Shown here: piece by piece, positions 1 to 6,323 of the stretch
Numbering within the stretch: position 1 is the first letter of the stretch
Layout of the letters: the number at the start of each line of letters is the position of its first letter
Source of the DNA: Geminicoccaceae bacterium
Lineage (GTDB): Bacteria; Pseudomonadota; Alphaproteobacteria; Geminicoccales; Geminicoccaceae
NCBI GenBank assembly: GCA_020446285.1
Contig: JAGREZ010000037.1
Coordinates: 1-11,025 of the forward strand
Length of the DNA: 11,025 nucleotides
Reading direction: 5' to 3'
Program-made: the position numbers and the translations under genes
The notes under the pieces: model-generated
The model's database searches: none
Seen by the model: only the letters and a program-made list of their open reading frames with translations
Told to the model about the DNA's origin: nothing

Positions 1-891
1 GACACGCTCCACGTCAAGGCATCGGGCCTCTGGCTCGCCGACAGCCTCGATGATGACGTTTTCGTCCCCGTCAGCCGCAGGGCGGTGCTGGATGCGATCG
101 GCGAGGAGAGCGAGGACGGCGTCCGGCGAGCGGTGATCGACGAGCTCAACCCGAAGGGGCTTCGCCCCTCCATCGAAACCAGCATGCACGCGCTGCTCGA
201 ACATCGCGTCGTCCTGCATACCCATTCCGTCCGCACCCTGGCGCTTGCTGTATGCAGCGAGGCCGAAGCCATGCTCGCGTCACGGCTGGATGGTCTCTCC
301 TGGGCCTTCATTCCCTATTGCAAGCCGGGCATGAAACTCACCGTCGGCATCCGCTCGGTCCTCGCCGATGCGCCGGACGGAACGCGAAAGGACATTCTCG
401 TCCTTGGCAATCACGGTCTCGTGGTCGGTGCGGACAGTGTCGCCGAAGCCGGGGCGCTGCTCGCGCGGGTCGAAGGGCTTCTCGATGCGCCCCGGACGGA
501 AATACGGGCGGCCATACGGGCGGAAGTACGATCCGGCGAGCCGGTGCCTTCCGGCTGGAAACGGGTCGACGATCCGCTCGTCGACAGCATGGCGGCGAGC
601 GAAAGACTGCGGAAGCTGGCATTGTCGGCGTCCTGGTATCCCGACCATGTTGTCTTTCTCGGCCCCGCCGCGAGTGCCACCCCCGACGGTATCGGCAAGC
701 TCATGATCCGTCCCGACGGGGCCTTCCTGCCGGATGATGCGAGCGTGAGTGCGGTCGCGATGGTCCGCTGTCTGGCGCATGTGCTCCACCGCATCCCGCC
801 GGACCGCGAGCTTCGCCATCTCGACAGCCGGGACGAGCTGGCGCTGATGGACTGGGACGCCGAGAAGTACCGGCAGGCGCTGGAGCGCTGA
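1..891 (+). CDS. class II aldolase/adducin family protein, 5'-truncated by window edge
   Basis: The reading frame is open from base 1, so the start codon lies outside the window; 296 residues are visible. An internal ATG at 85 is not the start, because the preceding codons already encode the conserved family segment HVKASGLWLAD. Family features follow: PSIE (window residue 59, candidate catalytic Glu), the zinc-binding HTH (His 73 and 75) and the third zinc His in NHG (138). Class II aldolases use Zn to cleave or form C-C bonds in ketose phosphates or related hydroxy acids. The roughly 130 residues after the core, with a WYPDHVVFLGP segment, make this the long type, resembling the aldolase half of rhamnulose-phosphate aldolase/dehydrogenase fusions. 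Its place before the enolase-superfamily, RraA and UxaA genes suggests a C-C cleaving step in sugar-acid catabolism. The substrate is unknown. Confidence 0.88.
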   Translation, partial: DTLHVKASGLWLADSLDDDVFVPVSRRAVLDAIGEESEDGVRRAVIDELNPKGLRPSIETSMHALLEHRVVLHTHSVRTLALAVCSEAEAMLASRLDGLSWAFIPYCKPGMKLTVGIRSVLADAPDGTRKDILVLGNHGLVVGADSVAEAGALLARVEGLLDAPRTEIRAAIRAEVRSGEPVPSGWKRVDDPLVDSMAASERLRKLALSASWYPDHVVFLGPAASATPDGIGKLMIRPDGAFLPDDASVSAVAMVRCLAHVLHRIPPDRELRHLDSRDELALMDWDAEKYRQALER

Positions 892-911
892 ACGAAGCGG
901 GGAGGCTCGTT
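891..911 (+). terminator. weak hairpin just after the aldolase stop codon
   Basis: AACGA-A-GC (891-898) can pair with GCTCGTT (905-911) as a 7-bp stem with one bulged A and the loop GGGGAG. It starts on the last base of the stop codon. No run of T follows, so termination is only possible; it could equally be chance. Confidence 0.2.
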
Positions 912-930
912 GTTCAGCGGTCTCGTTCAT

Positions 931-977
931 CGGGGCATGTTGATCGGGCCATGTTCAACGGGCCATGTTCAACGGGG
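931..977 (+). repeat. 14-bp tandem repeat upstream of the enolase-superfamily gene
   Basis: Three adjacent 14-base units are visible at 931-944, 945-958 and 959-972. The second and third are identical (CGGGCCATGTTCAA); the first is CGGGGCATGTTGAT. A partial fourth copy (CGGGG) begins at 973 and runs into TTGACG. The array fills much of the 147-base gap between the aldolase and the next gene. Repeated half-sites next to a promoter are typical of regulator binding, but a replication-slippage relic is equally possible. Function is inference. Confidence 0.75.
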
Positions 978-1006
978 TTGACGCCGCCGGCGCAAGCGCC
1001 TTCTCT
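978..1006 (+). promoter_or_regulatory. possible weak sigma70-type promoter for the sugar-acid operon
   Basis: TTGACG (978-983) is a good -35 element and abuts the tandem repeat array. Seventeen bases further lies TTCTCT (1001-1006), a poor -10 match. The spacing is right and the start would lie about 25-30 bases before the next ATG. The weak -10 would fit an activator-dependent promoter, but the gene could instead be read through from the aldolase. Confidence 0.25.
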
Positions 1007-1022
1007 CGACGGAGTCATCCGG

Positions 1023-1029
1023 GGGGAGG
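1023..1029 (+). promoter_or_regulatory. ribosome binding site fixing the start at 1039
   Basis: The run GGGGAGG lies 9 bases before ATG at 1039. It also precedes an ATG at 1031, but that one is too close and in another frame that does not continue into the conserved protein. Confidence 0.6.
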
Positions 1030-1038
1030 CATGTTGAC

Positions 1039-2163
1039 ATGGCGCTGATCGAACGCGTCGAGATGAGGCTCGTGGATCTCAGGCCGAAAGTGGTGCGCAC
1101 CGACGCGATCCAGTCCTTCGTCAGTCAGGAAACACCCATCATCGTCCTGCACGACGCCGACGGTGCCACGGGCACCGGCTACAGCTATACCATCGGCACC
1201 GGCGGCAGTGCGGTGATGGCGTTGCTGCGGGATACGCTCGTGCCGGCACTCGTCGGGCGCGATGCCGCCATGGTCGAACAGATCTGGCGGGATCTGAAAT
1301 TCCTGACCCACGCCACCCAGCCGGGAGCGATCACCGCCCTCGCCCTCGCCGCCATCGACACCGCCCTTTGGGATCTGCGCTGCCGCAAGGCCGGATTGCC
1401 GCTGCATGTCATGGCCGGCGGTGCCCGCGACCGCATCCCGGTCTATTCGACCGAGGGCGGCTGGCTGCATGTCGAAACGGAGGCGCTCGTCGCCGATGCG
1501 CTGGAGGTGAAAGCGAGGGGATTCGCCGGCTGCAAGGTCAAGGTCGGACGCCCGGCGATCGCCGAGGATGTCGAACGTCTGCTGGCCGTGCGCGAGGCGG
1601 TGGGGCCGGCCTTCGAGATCTTCACCGACGCCAACCAGGCCTTTTCGGCGGACGAGGCGATCCGCCGCGCGCGAGCCTTCGAGAAAGCCGATATCGGCTG
1701 GTTCGAGGAGCCCATGCCGTCCGATGACGTCAACGGTCATGTGCGACTGGCGCAGGCGACCTCCGTTCCGGTTGCCGTCGGCGAATCGATCTACTCGATC
1801 CGCCATTTCGCCGACTATCTGCAACGCAATGCCTGCTCCGTCATTCAGGTCGACGTGGCCCGCATCGGCGGGATCACGCCATGGCTCAAGGTGGCGCACA
1901 TGGCGGATGCGATGAACATTCCCGTCTGCCCGCATTTCCTCATGGAGCTGCATGCAGCACTCTGCTGCGCCGTGCCGAATGCCCGCTGGCTCGAATATAT
2001 CCCGCAGCTCGACGAGCTCACGCACACGGGGCTCGCGATCGTCGACGGCAAGGCCATCGCCTCGAACGATCCGGGGCTCGGCATCGACTGGAACATGGAG
2101 GCCATCGAACGCATGACCGTCGACGGCAGCAACACGACAATCGAACGGGGACGCATGTCATGA
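1039..2163 (+). CDS. mandelate racemase/muconate lactonizing enzyme family protein, probable acid-sugar dehydratase
   Basis: This 374-residue protein is a full-length enolase-superfamily member. It has an N-terminal capping domain (about 1-130) and a TIM-barrel domain with K166-V-K168, metal ligands D197 (DANQ), E223 (EEP) and E249 (GES), the D272/H299 dyad and E319. These match, with a constant +2 offset, the residues of mandelate racemase as I recall them (K164, K166, D195, E221, E247, D270, H297, E317). The enzyme should therefore abstract an alpha-proton from a Mg-bound carboxylate, giving racemisation or, more often in such gene settings, beta-elimination of water to a 2-keto-3-deoxy acid. 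Its TGA overlaps the ATG of the RraA gene. Many dehydratases for galactarate, tartrate, fuconate or rhamnonate share this active site, so residues alone do not give the substrate. The start is set by the GGGGAGG site. Confidence 0.93.
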   Translation: MALIERVEMRLVDLRPKVVRTDAIQSFVSQETPIIVLHDADGATGTGYSYTIGTGGSAVMALLRDTLVPALVGRDAAMVEQIWRDLKFLTHATQPGAITALALAAIDTALWDLRCRKAGLPLHVMAGGARDRIPVYSTEGGWLHVETEALVADALEVKARGFAGCKVKVGRPAIAEDVERLLAVREAVGPAFEIFTDANQAFSADEAIRRARAFEKADIGWFEEPMPSDDVNGHVRLAQATSVPVAVGESIYSIRHFADYLQRNACSVIQVDVARIGGITPWLKVAHMADAMNIPVCPHFLMELHAALCCAVPNARWLEYIPQLDELTHTGLAIVDGKAIASNDPGLGIDWNMEAIERMTVDGSNTTIERGRMS

Positions 2164-2807
2164 ACGATCTCACCGCACGCCTCGCCGGATGCTATGCGGC
2201 GATCATTCACGACGTCATGCGCGCGGAGGGATTCCGGAACTTCCTTCTCCCTTCGTCGATCCGCCTCGTCGAACCGAAGACACGCCTCGCCGGCCCGGTC
2301 TGGACGGTCGAGGGGCATGTGGACGAGAGCGCCGATGCGCATGAAACCCTGCTGGAGTGGACCGGCGTGCTCTCCAGGGCGAAGCCCGGTCACATCACCG
2401 TCTGCCAGCCGCACACGCATGACATCGCGCTCATGGGTGAACTCTCCTCGGAGACGCTGAAGCTTCGCGGCGTGCTCGGTTACGTCGTCGATGGTCCAGC
2501 ACGGGACGTGCAGCAGACGATGGAACAGGGTTTCCCGCTGGCCTGCACGCATTTCACGCCGAAGGACATTGTCGGCCGCTGGCTGCCCCATGCCTTCGGC
2601 GAACCGATCCATATCGGCGATGTCCGCATCTCCTCCGGCGATTACCTGCTCGCCGACATGGACGGCATCTGCATCCTGCCGAAGGATCATGCGGCCGATA
2701 TCGTTCTCGCCGCCGAGACGGCGGTGGGGACCGAGAACAAGGTGCGGACATCCATCCTCGAAGGGATGGATCCGCAGGAAGCCTATCGCCGTTACGGGAA
2801 ATTCTGA
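2160..2807 (+). CDS. RraA family protein (HMG/CHA aldolase-like or oxaloacetate-decarboxylase-like)
   Basis: The 215-residue product matches the RraA/4-hydroxy-4-methyl-2-oxoglutarate aldolase family in length and in its core GYVVDGPARD (residues 107-116), where the Arg115-Asp116 pair is the family signature for binding the keto acid and the metal. Members cleave 4-hydroxy-4-methyl-2-oxoglutarate or 4-carboxy-4-hydroxy-2-oxoadipate to pyruvate plus a keto acid, decarboxylate oxaloacetate, or (E. coli RraA) inhibit RNase E. The start at 2160 overlaps the previous stop as ATGA and has GGGG 9 bases upstream; the frame is open further upstream but without homology. Translational coupling to a dehydratase-type gene favours a metabolic aldolase or decarboxylase over an RNase inhibitor. 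The C-terminal NKVRTSILEGMDPQEAYRRYG is typical of sugar-acid cluster members. Confidence 0.9.
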   Translation: MNDLTARLAGCYAAIIHDVMRAEGFRNFLLPSSIRLVEPKTRLAGPVWTVEGHVDESADAHETLLEWTGVLSRAKPGHITVCQPHTHDIALMGELSSETLKLRGVLGYVVDGPARDVQQTMEQGFPLACTHFTPKDIVGRWLPHAFGEPIHIGDVRISSGDYLLADMDGICILPKDHAADIVLAAETAVGTENKVRTSILEGMDPQEAYRRYGKF

Positions 2808-3124
2808 TGAAACGACCGGCTGTCATCCTGCTTGCCGAGGCCGACAATGTCCTCGTCACCTGCCGCAATATCGAGGCTGGCGAGATGGTTCCCATCGATG
2901 GCGCGGAGACGAGGATCGAGGTGGCGCTACCGCTCGGCTTCAAGATCGCGCGCAAACCGATCCGCGCGGGCGAGAAGGTGTTCAAGCTCGGCATGAGCAT
3001 AGGATCGGCGACCGCCGATATCGACCGTGGCCAGCGGGTGCACACCGAGAACCTGAAGAGTGACTACACGCCTTCATTCACCGCCGACCATGGCGACCGC
3101 TTCGGGCAGGGGGAGACACTCTGA
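2807..3124 (+). CDS. UxaA-family small subunit, SAF domain
   Basis: This 105-residue protein is a stand-alone SAF domain, equivalent to the N-terminus of altronate (UxaA) and galactarate (GarD) dehydratases or to SuyA of (2R)-sulfolactate sulfo-lyase. Recognisable parts are DNVLVTCRNIEAGE (13-26), LGFKIARKPIRAGEKVFK (43-60), IGSATADI (65-72) and HTENL (79-83). In the usual family segment, as I recall it, the position before Lys46 is His (GHK); here it is Phe45. ATG at 2807 overlaps the RraA stop by one base (TGATG), and its own stop overlaps the large-subunit start in the same way. The two halves presumably assemble into one Fe/Mn-dependent lyase. The Asp/Gly-rich tail after 84 is short and probably disordered. 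Confidence 0.88.
   Translation: MKRPAVILLAEADNVLVTCRNIEAGEMVPIDGAETRIEVALPLGFKIARKPIRAGEKVFKLGMSIGSATADIDRGQRVHTENLKSDYTPSFTADHGDRFGQGETL
3109..3115 (+). promoter_or_regulatory. strong ribosome binding site for the UxaA large subunit
   Basis: GGGGGAG lies 8 bases before the ATG at 3124 and inside the end of the small-subunit gene. It supports that start and near-equal expression of the two subunits. Confidence 0.6.
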
Positions 3125-4320
3125 TGCGGGGATGGCTGCGCAGTGATGGCCGCAAGGGCATCCGCAACACGATCATCGTCACCTATCTCGTCGAATGCGC
3201 GCATCATGTGGCACGCGAGATCGTCCGGCCGTTCGAGGACGAGGACGTCCATCTGATCGGCTTTCCGGGCTGTTTTGCCAATCTCTATGCATTCGACATG
3301 ATGGAGAGGCTGGCGACGCATCCCAATGTCGCGGGCGTGCTGCTCGTCTCGCTCGGCTGCGAGGGGTTCGACCGCAGCGGTCTGGCGCGACGGATCGAGG
3401 CGACGGGACGCCCGGTGCGCACGCTCGTCATCCAGCGGGAAGGTGGAACGCGCAAGACGGTGGATGCCGGGCGCGCCTGGGTGCGTGCTACCTGCGACGG
3501 GAATGCGGCTCTCCCCAGGGTCGAAATGGGCATCGACGAGCTCGTGGTCGGCACCATCTGCGGCGGATCGGACGGTACGAGCGGGCTCACGGCCAATCCC
3601 GCCATGGGCAACGCCTTCGACCGTCTGGTCGAAAAGGGTGCGGCCTGCATCTTCGAGGAAACCGGCGAACTGATCGGCTGCGAGCATCACATGGCCGGTC
3701 GCGCGGTGACGCCCGAGCTTGGTGCGGAAATCATCAAGGCGATCGACAAGGCGGCGCGCTATTACGGCCTGCTCGGTCAGGGCAGCTTTGCTCCCGGAAA
3801 CGCCGAGGGCGGTCTGACCACGATCGAGGAGAAGAGCCTTGGCGCCTATGCCAAGGCCGGGACGGTGCCGATCGACGGCATGATCAAGCCGGGCACCCGG
3901 CCACCTTCGGGCGGGCTCTATCTGATGGATGTGGTTCCGGACGGCGAGCTTCGCTTCGGCTATCCCAACATCAACGACAATGCCGAAATCGTCGAGCTGA
4001 TCGCCTCCGGCTGCCACATCATCCTCTTTTCCACCGGGCGCGGTTCGGTGGTCGGCTCGGCGATCTCGCCGGTCATCAAGGTCTGCGCCAATCCGCTCAC
4101 CTACAGGCGGATGGCGGACGACATGGACGTGAATGCCGGGCGCATCCTCGAGGAACAGGCCGGCATCGAGGATGTGGGCGCGGAAATCGTGCAGCTGGTC
4201 GAGCGGGTCGCCGATGGCGAACGAACGATGTCCGAAGCACTCGGCCACCGCGAATTCATCCTGAACTACAAGACCTTCGAACCGGTCGGCCCGGCCTGTC
4301 TGCCGAAATCGGCGGCGTGA
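3124..4320 (+). CDS. UxaA-family large subunit, probable hydroxy-acid dehydratase or sulfo-lyase
   Basis: The 398-residue product is the catalytic part of the UxaA/GarD/SuyB family. Visible motifs are GWLRSDGRKGIRN (3-15), CGGSDGTSGLTANPAMG (146-162), PGNAEGGLTTIEEKSLG (224-240), and TGRGSVVGSAISPVIKVCAN (304-323). Altronate and galactarate dehydratases remove water from C6 sugar acids with a divalent metal; SuyAB removes sulfite from sulfolactate. Here the SAF part is a separate upstream gene, an arrangement shared with SuyAB and many unassigned UxaA pairs. The neighbouring aldolase and enolase-superfamily genes favour a sugar acid, while the sulfo-lyase option cannot be excluded from sequence alone. 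It is the last gene of the + strand operon, and its stop lies inside a strong hairpin. Confidence 0.9.
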   Translation: MRGWLRSDGRKGIRNTIIVTYLVECAHHVAREIVRPFEDEDVHLIGFPGCFANLYAFDMMERLATHPNVAGVLLVSLGCEGFDRSGLARRIEATGRPVRTLVIQREGGTRKTVDAGRAWVRATCDGNAALPRVEMGIDELVVGTICGGSDGTSGLTANPAMGNAFDRLVEKGAACIFEETGELIGCEHHMAGRAVTPELGAEIIKAIDKAARYYGLLGQGSFAPGNAEGGLTTIEEKSLGAYAKAGTVPIDGMIKPGTRPPSGGLYLMDVVPDGELRFGYPNINDNAEIVELIASGCHIILFSTGRGSVVGSAISPVIKVCANPLTYRRMADDMDVNAGRILEEQAGIEDVGAEIVQLVERVADGERTMSEALGHREFILNYKTFEPVGPACLPKSAA

Positions 4321-4328
4321 CAGGCCGG
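4291..4328 (+). terminator. compound hairpin at the operon end (possible bidirectional terminator)
   Basis: CCGGCCTGTC (4291-4300) is a perfect inverted repeat of GACAGGCCGG (4319-4328). Within the loop a second stem, GCCG/CGGC (4302-4305 with 4310-4313), can form around AAAT. The outer stem includes the last two bases of the UxaA stop codon. No T-run follows on either strand. The position between two convergent genes with a 45-base gap suits a hairpin that blocks read-through or protects the 3' end. Confidence 0.5.
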
Positions 4329-4365
4329 ATCGCGGTCATCCTCAGGTGCCGCAACGGGGTCCGGC

Positions 4366-5346
4366 TCAGGAGCGCCCGGCGAGCCGGTCGGCCATGGCGA
4401 CGAGCCCTTCTGCCTGGCGGATCGAGGCGATGTCGATGAGCTTGCCGTCGAGTGCGACCGCACCCTTGCCCTCGCGGGTCGCCTGCTCCATCGCCGCAAG
4501 GATGCGCCGCGCCTTTTCCACCTCGCTCGCCTTGGGCCCCATCACCTCGTTGGCAAGGGCGATCTGCTTGGGGTGAATGGCCCATTTGCCCTCGCAGCCG
4601 AGCACGGCGGCGCGATTGGCATGTGCCCTGAAGCCGTCGGAGTCGGAGAAATCACCGAACGGCCCGTCGATCGGACGAAGCCCGTTGGCGCGCGCGACGA
4701 CGACCATCCGGGCGATGGCATAGTGCCACATGTCGCCCCAGTGATAGGCGCGCTCGGCATCGTCCGGGCCGCCGGTGAGAACGCCGTAATCCGGGTTCGG
4801 GCCACCAATCATGGTGGTTCTGGCCTTGATCGAGGCGGCATAGTCGGCGACGCCGAAATGCAGCGATTCATTGCGCGGGCTGGCGGCGGCGATCTCTTCC
4901 ATGTTCTGCATGCCGAGCGCGGTCTCGATGATGTGCTCGAGGCCGATCCGCTTCTTGCGGCCCTTCGCCGTCTCGATCTGCGTCACCAGCATGTCGACGG
5001 CATAGACGTCCGCGGCCGTTCCGACCTTGGGGATCATGATGAGATCGAGACGCTCGGAGCAGTTTTCCAGAAGATCGACGACATCGCGATACATGTAGTG
5101 CGTATCGAGGCCGTTGATACGCACCGACAGGGTCTTGTCGCCCCAGTCGACATCGCCGATGGCGTCGATGACGTTGCGCCGCGCCTCGGCCTTCTTGTCC
5201 GGTGCGACGGCATCCTCGAGATCGAGGAAGACGATGTCGGCATCCGCTTTCGCGGCCTTTTCGAACATGTGCGGACTGGATCCCGGCACCGCGAGCTCGC
5301 AACGGTTCATGCGCGGGGATGCAGGCTGTACGGTCTTGAAACTCAT
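4366..5346 (-). CDS. CoA-ester lyase, malyl-CoA/beta-methylmalyl-CoA lyase type
   Basis: This 326-residue TIM-barrel protein is of the HpcH/HpaI-CitE superfamily and closely resembles L-malyl-CoA/beta-methylmalyl-CoA lyase (Mcl1) of Rhodobacter, as I recall that sequence. Shared parts include LDLEDAVAPD (41-50), SVRINGLDT with R76, metal ligands E141 and D168, GPFGDFSDSDGFRA (228-241), GKWAIHPKQIALANE (253-267) and D305 in GKLIDIAS, which aligns with catalytic D299 of Mcl1 after a six-residue insertion near 183-202. The enzyme reversibly cleaves malyl-CoA or methylmalyl-CoA to glyoxylate plus acetyl- or propionyl-CoA, a step in the ethylmalonyl-CoA and serine pathways. AGAGGAAG lies just upstream of the start. 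The ATG overlaps the xerD stop by four bases (ATGA). A citrate-lyase-beta-like paralogue acting on another CoA ester is the main alternative. Confidence 0.88.
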   Translation of the reverse strand: MSFKTVQPASPRMNRCELAVPGSSPHMFEKAAKADADIVFLDLEDAVAPDKKAEARRNVIDAIGDVDWGDKTLSVRINGLDTHYMYRDVVDLLENCSERLDLIMIPKVGTAADVYAVDMLVTQIETAKGRKKRIGLEHIIETALGMQNMEEIAAASPRNESLHFGVADYAASIKARTTMIGGPNPDYGVLTGGPDDAERAYHWGDMWHYAIARMVVVARANGLRPIDGPFGDFSDSDGFRAHANRAAVLGCEGKWAIHPKQIALANEVMGPKASEVEKARRILAAMEQATREGKGAVALDGKLIDIASIRQAEGLVAMADRLAGRS

Positions 5347-6269
5347 CGGTCTTCCTCTTGTGTTGTCTTGTCCCGGCGCTCCTGCGCGAGCGGGTGGTGG
5401 GTATCGACCACGCTGGCGAGGCGCCCGGCCTGGACGTGTGTATAGATCTGCGTCGTGGAAATGTCGGCGTGACCAAGCATCACCTGCACGGCGCGAAGAT
5501 CGGCGCCATGGTCGAGAAGATGGGTCGCGAACGCATGCCGCAGGACGTGCGGCGACAGGCGCTCGGGGTCGATGCCGGCCCTGATGGCCAGATCCTTGAG
5601 CAACTGCGCGAAACGCTGGCGGGTGAGATGGCCGAGACGCCCGCGCGAGGGAAACAGGAAACGCGCCTCGAGCGGTCGCCGGACGAGGCCGTCGCGCAGT
5701 GGCAGCCAGGCTTCGAGCGCGGCGCGCGCGGCCCGCCCGATGGGAATGACCCGCTCCTTGCCGCCCTTGCCGCAGATGCGGATGGTCGAGCGATCGGCCG
5801 AGAGCGCCGACAGCGGCATGCCGATGAGTTCACTCACCCGAAGCCCGCTGCCATAGACCAGTTCCATGAGCAGCTGGATACGCCGCGCCTCGGCATCCTC
5901 GCCGTCATAGGCTGTCTCGATCAGCGATCTGACATCCTCCTCGCCGAGAACGCGCGGCAGGCGGCTCCCGCGTTTGGGATTGTCGATGGAGACGGTCGGA
6001 TCGTCGCTACGCCGTTCCTCGAGATAGAGGAAGCGATAGAGCTGGCGCATCGCCGCGAGGCGCCTTGCAGCGGTCGACGCCGACAGGCCCGTTTCGTCGA
6101 GAAAGCCGACATAGGCGCGAAGGTCATCGACGGACGCATCGAGCGGCGTCACCGAACGCCGGGCCAGAAAGGTCTGCAGGTCTCTCAGATCCCGACCGTA
6201 GGCGTCGAGCGTGTTGCGGCTCGCACCGCGCTCGACCGCCATCATCTCGAGAAACAGGTTGATCGGCAT
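5343..6269 (-). CDS. xerD: site-specific tyrosine recombinase XerD
   Basis: The 308-residue protein has the usual XerC/D length. It has an N-terminal SAM-like DNA-binding domain (about 1-90) and a catalytic domain with R144 (GSGLRVSEL), K168 (CGKGGKER), H241-xx-R244 (SPHVLRHAFATHLL), H267 (LGHADISTTQIYTHV) and the nucleophile Y276. XerD works with XerC at dif to resolve chromosome dimers under FtsK control. XerD rather than XerC is favoured by the conserved alphaproteobacterial position next to aroK-aroB; the assignment between the two is not absolute. The ATG at 6269 is chosen because GGGGAG lies 11 bases upstream and family members begin about here; a longer start at 6302 lacks such a site. 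Its stop overlaps the malyl-CoA lyase start. Confidence 0.92.
   Translation of the reverse strand: MPINLFLEMMAVERGASRNTLDAYGRDLRDLQTFLARRSVTPLDASVDDLRAYVGFLDETGLSASTAARRLAAMRQLYRFLYLEERRSDDPTVSIDNPKRGSRLPRVLGEEDVRSLIETAYDGEDAEARRIQLLMELVYGSGLRVSELIGMPLSALSADRSTIRICGKGGKERVIPIGRAARAALEAWLPLRDGLVRRPLEARFLFPSRGRLGHLTRQRFAQLLKDLAIRAGIDPERLSPHVLRHAFATHLLDHGADLRAVQVMLGHADISTTQIYTHVQAGRLASVVDTHHPLAQERRDKTTQEEDR
5351..5358 (-). promoter_or_regulatory. ribosome binding site for the CoA-ester lyase
   Basis: On the minus strand AGAGGAAG lies 4 bases before the ATG at 5346, inside the end of xerD. It is a strong site, so the lyase can be well translated even though it follows a recombinase gene. Confidence 0.6.
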
Positions 6270-6280
6270 CCTAGACCGAA

Positions 6281-6286
6281 CTCCCC
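6281..6286 (-). promoter_or_regulatory. ribosome binding site deciding the xerD start
   Basis: GGGGAG on the minus strand lies 11 bases before ATG at 6269. The spacing is slightly long, but nothing comparable precedes the alternative ATG at 6302. Confidence 0.45.
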
Positions 6287-6323
6287 GCAGCGACAGCAGC
6301 ACCGGCAGCGGCAGCGAATCGCC

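Noticed and set aside
989..1006. GGCGC-AA-GCGCC followed by TTCTCTC as a terminator
   Set aside because: The stem is effectively only four base pairs with a four-base loop, the tract is interrupted, and a gene starts within 40 bases.
1034..1039. Perfect TTGACA hexamer just before the enolase-superfamily start
   Set aside because: It overlaps the start codon, so a promoter using it would begin inside the gene; no suitable -10 or downstream start was seen.
1015..2025. Long minus-strand open frame over the enolase-superfamily gene
   Set aside because: The plus strand carries the full catalytic residue set; the minus frame is rich in His/Asp/Arg and is typical of high-GC antisense frames.
3064..4248. 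A 394-codon minus-strand open frame over the UxaA large subunit
   Set aside because: No family features, and it is antisense to a well-conserved gene of the expected length.
4573..5445. Plus-strand open frame opposite the CoA-ester lyase
   Set aside because: Antisense to a full-length Mcl1-like protein with conserved catalytic residues; no domain of its own.
6270..6302. Eleven-codon N-terminal extension of XerD from ATG 6302
   Set aside because: No ribosome binding site precedes 6302, and the added residues are not typical of the family; ATG 6269 has GGGGAG upstream.
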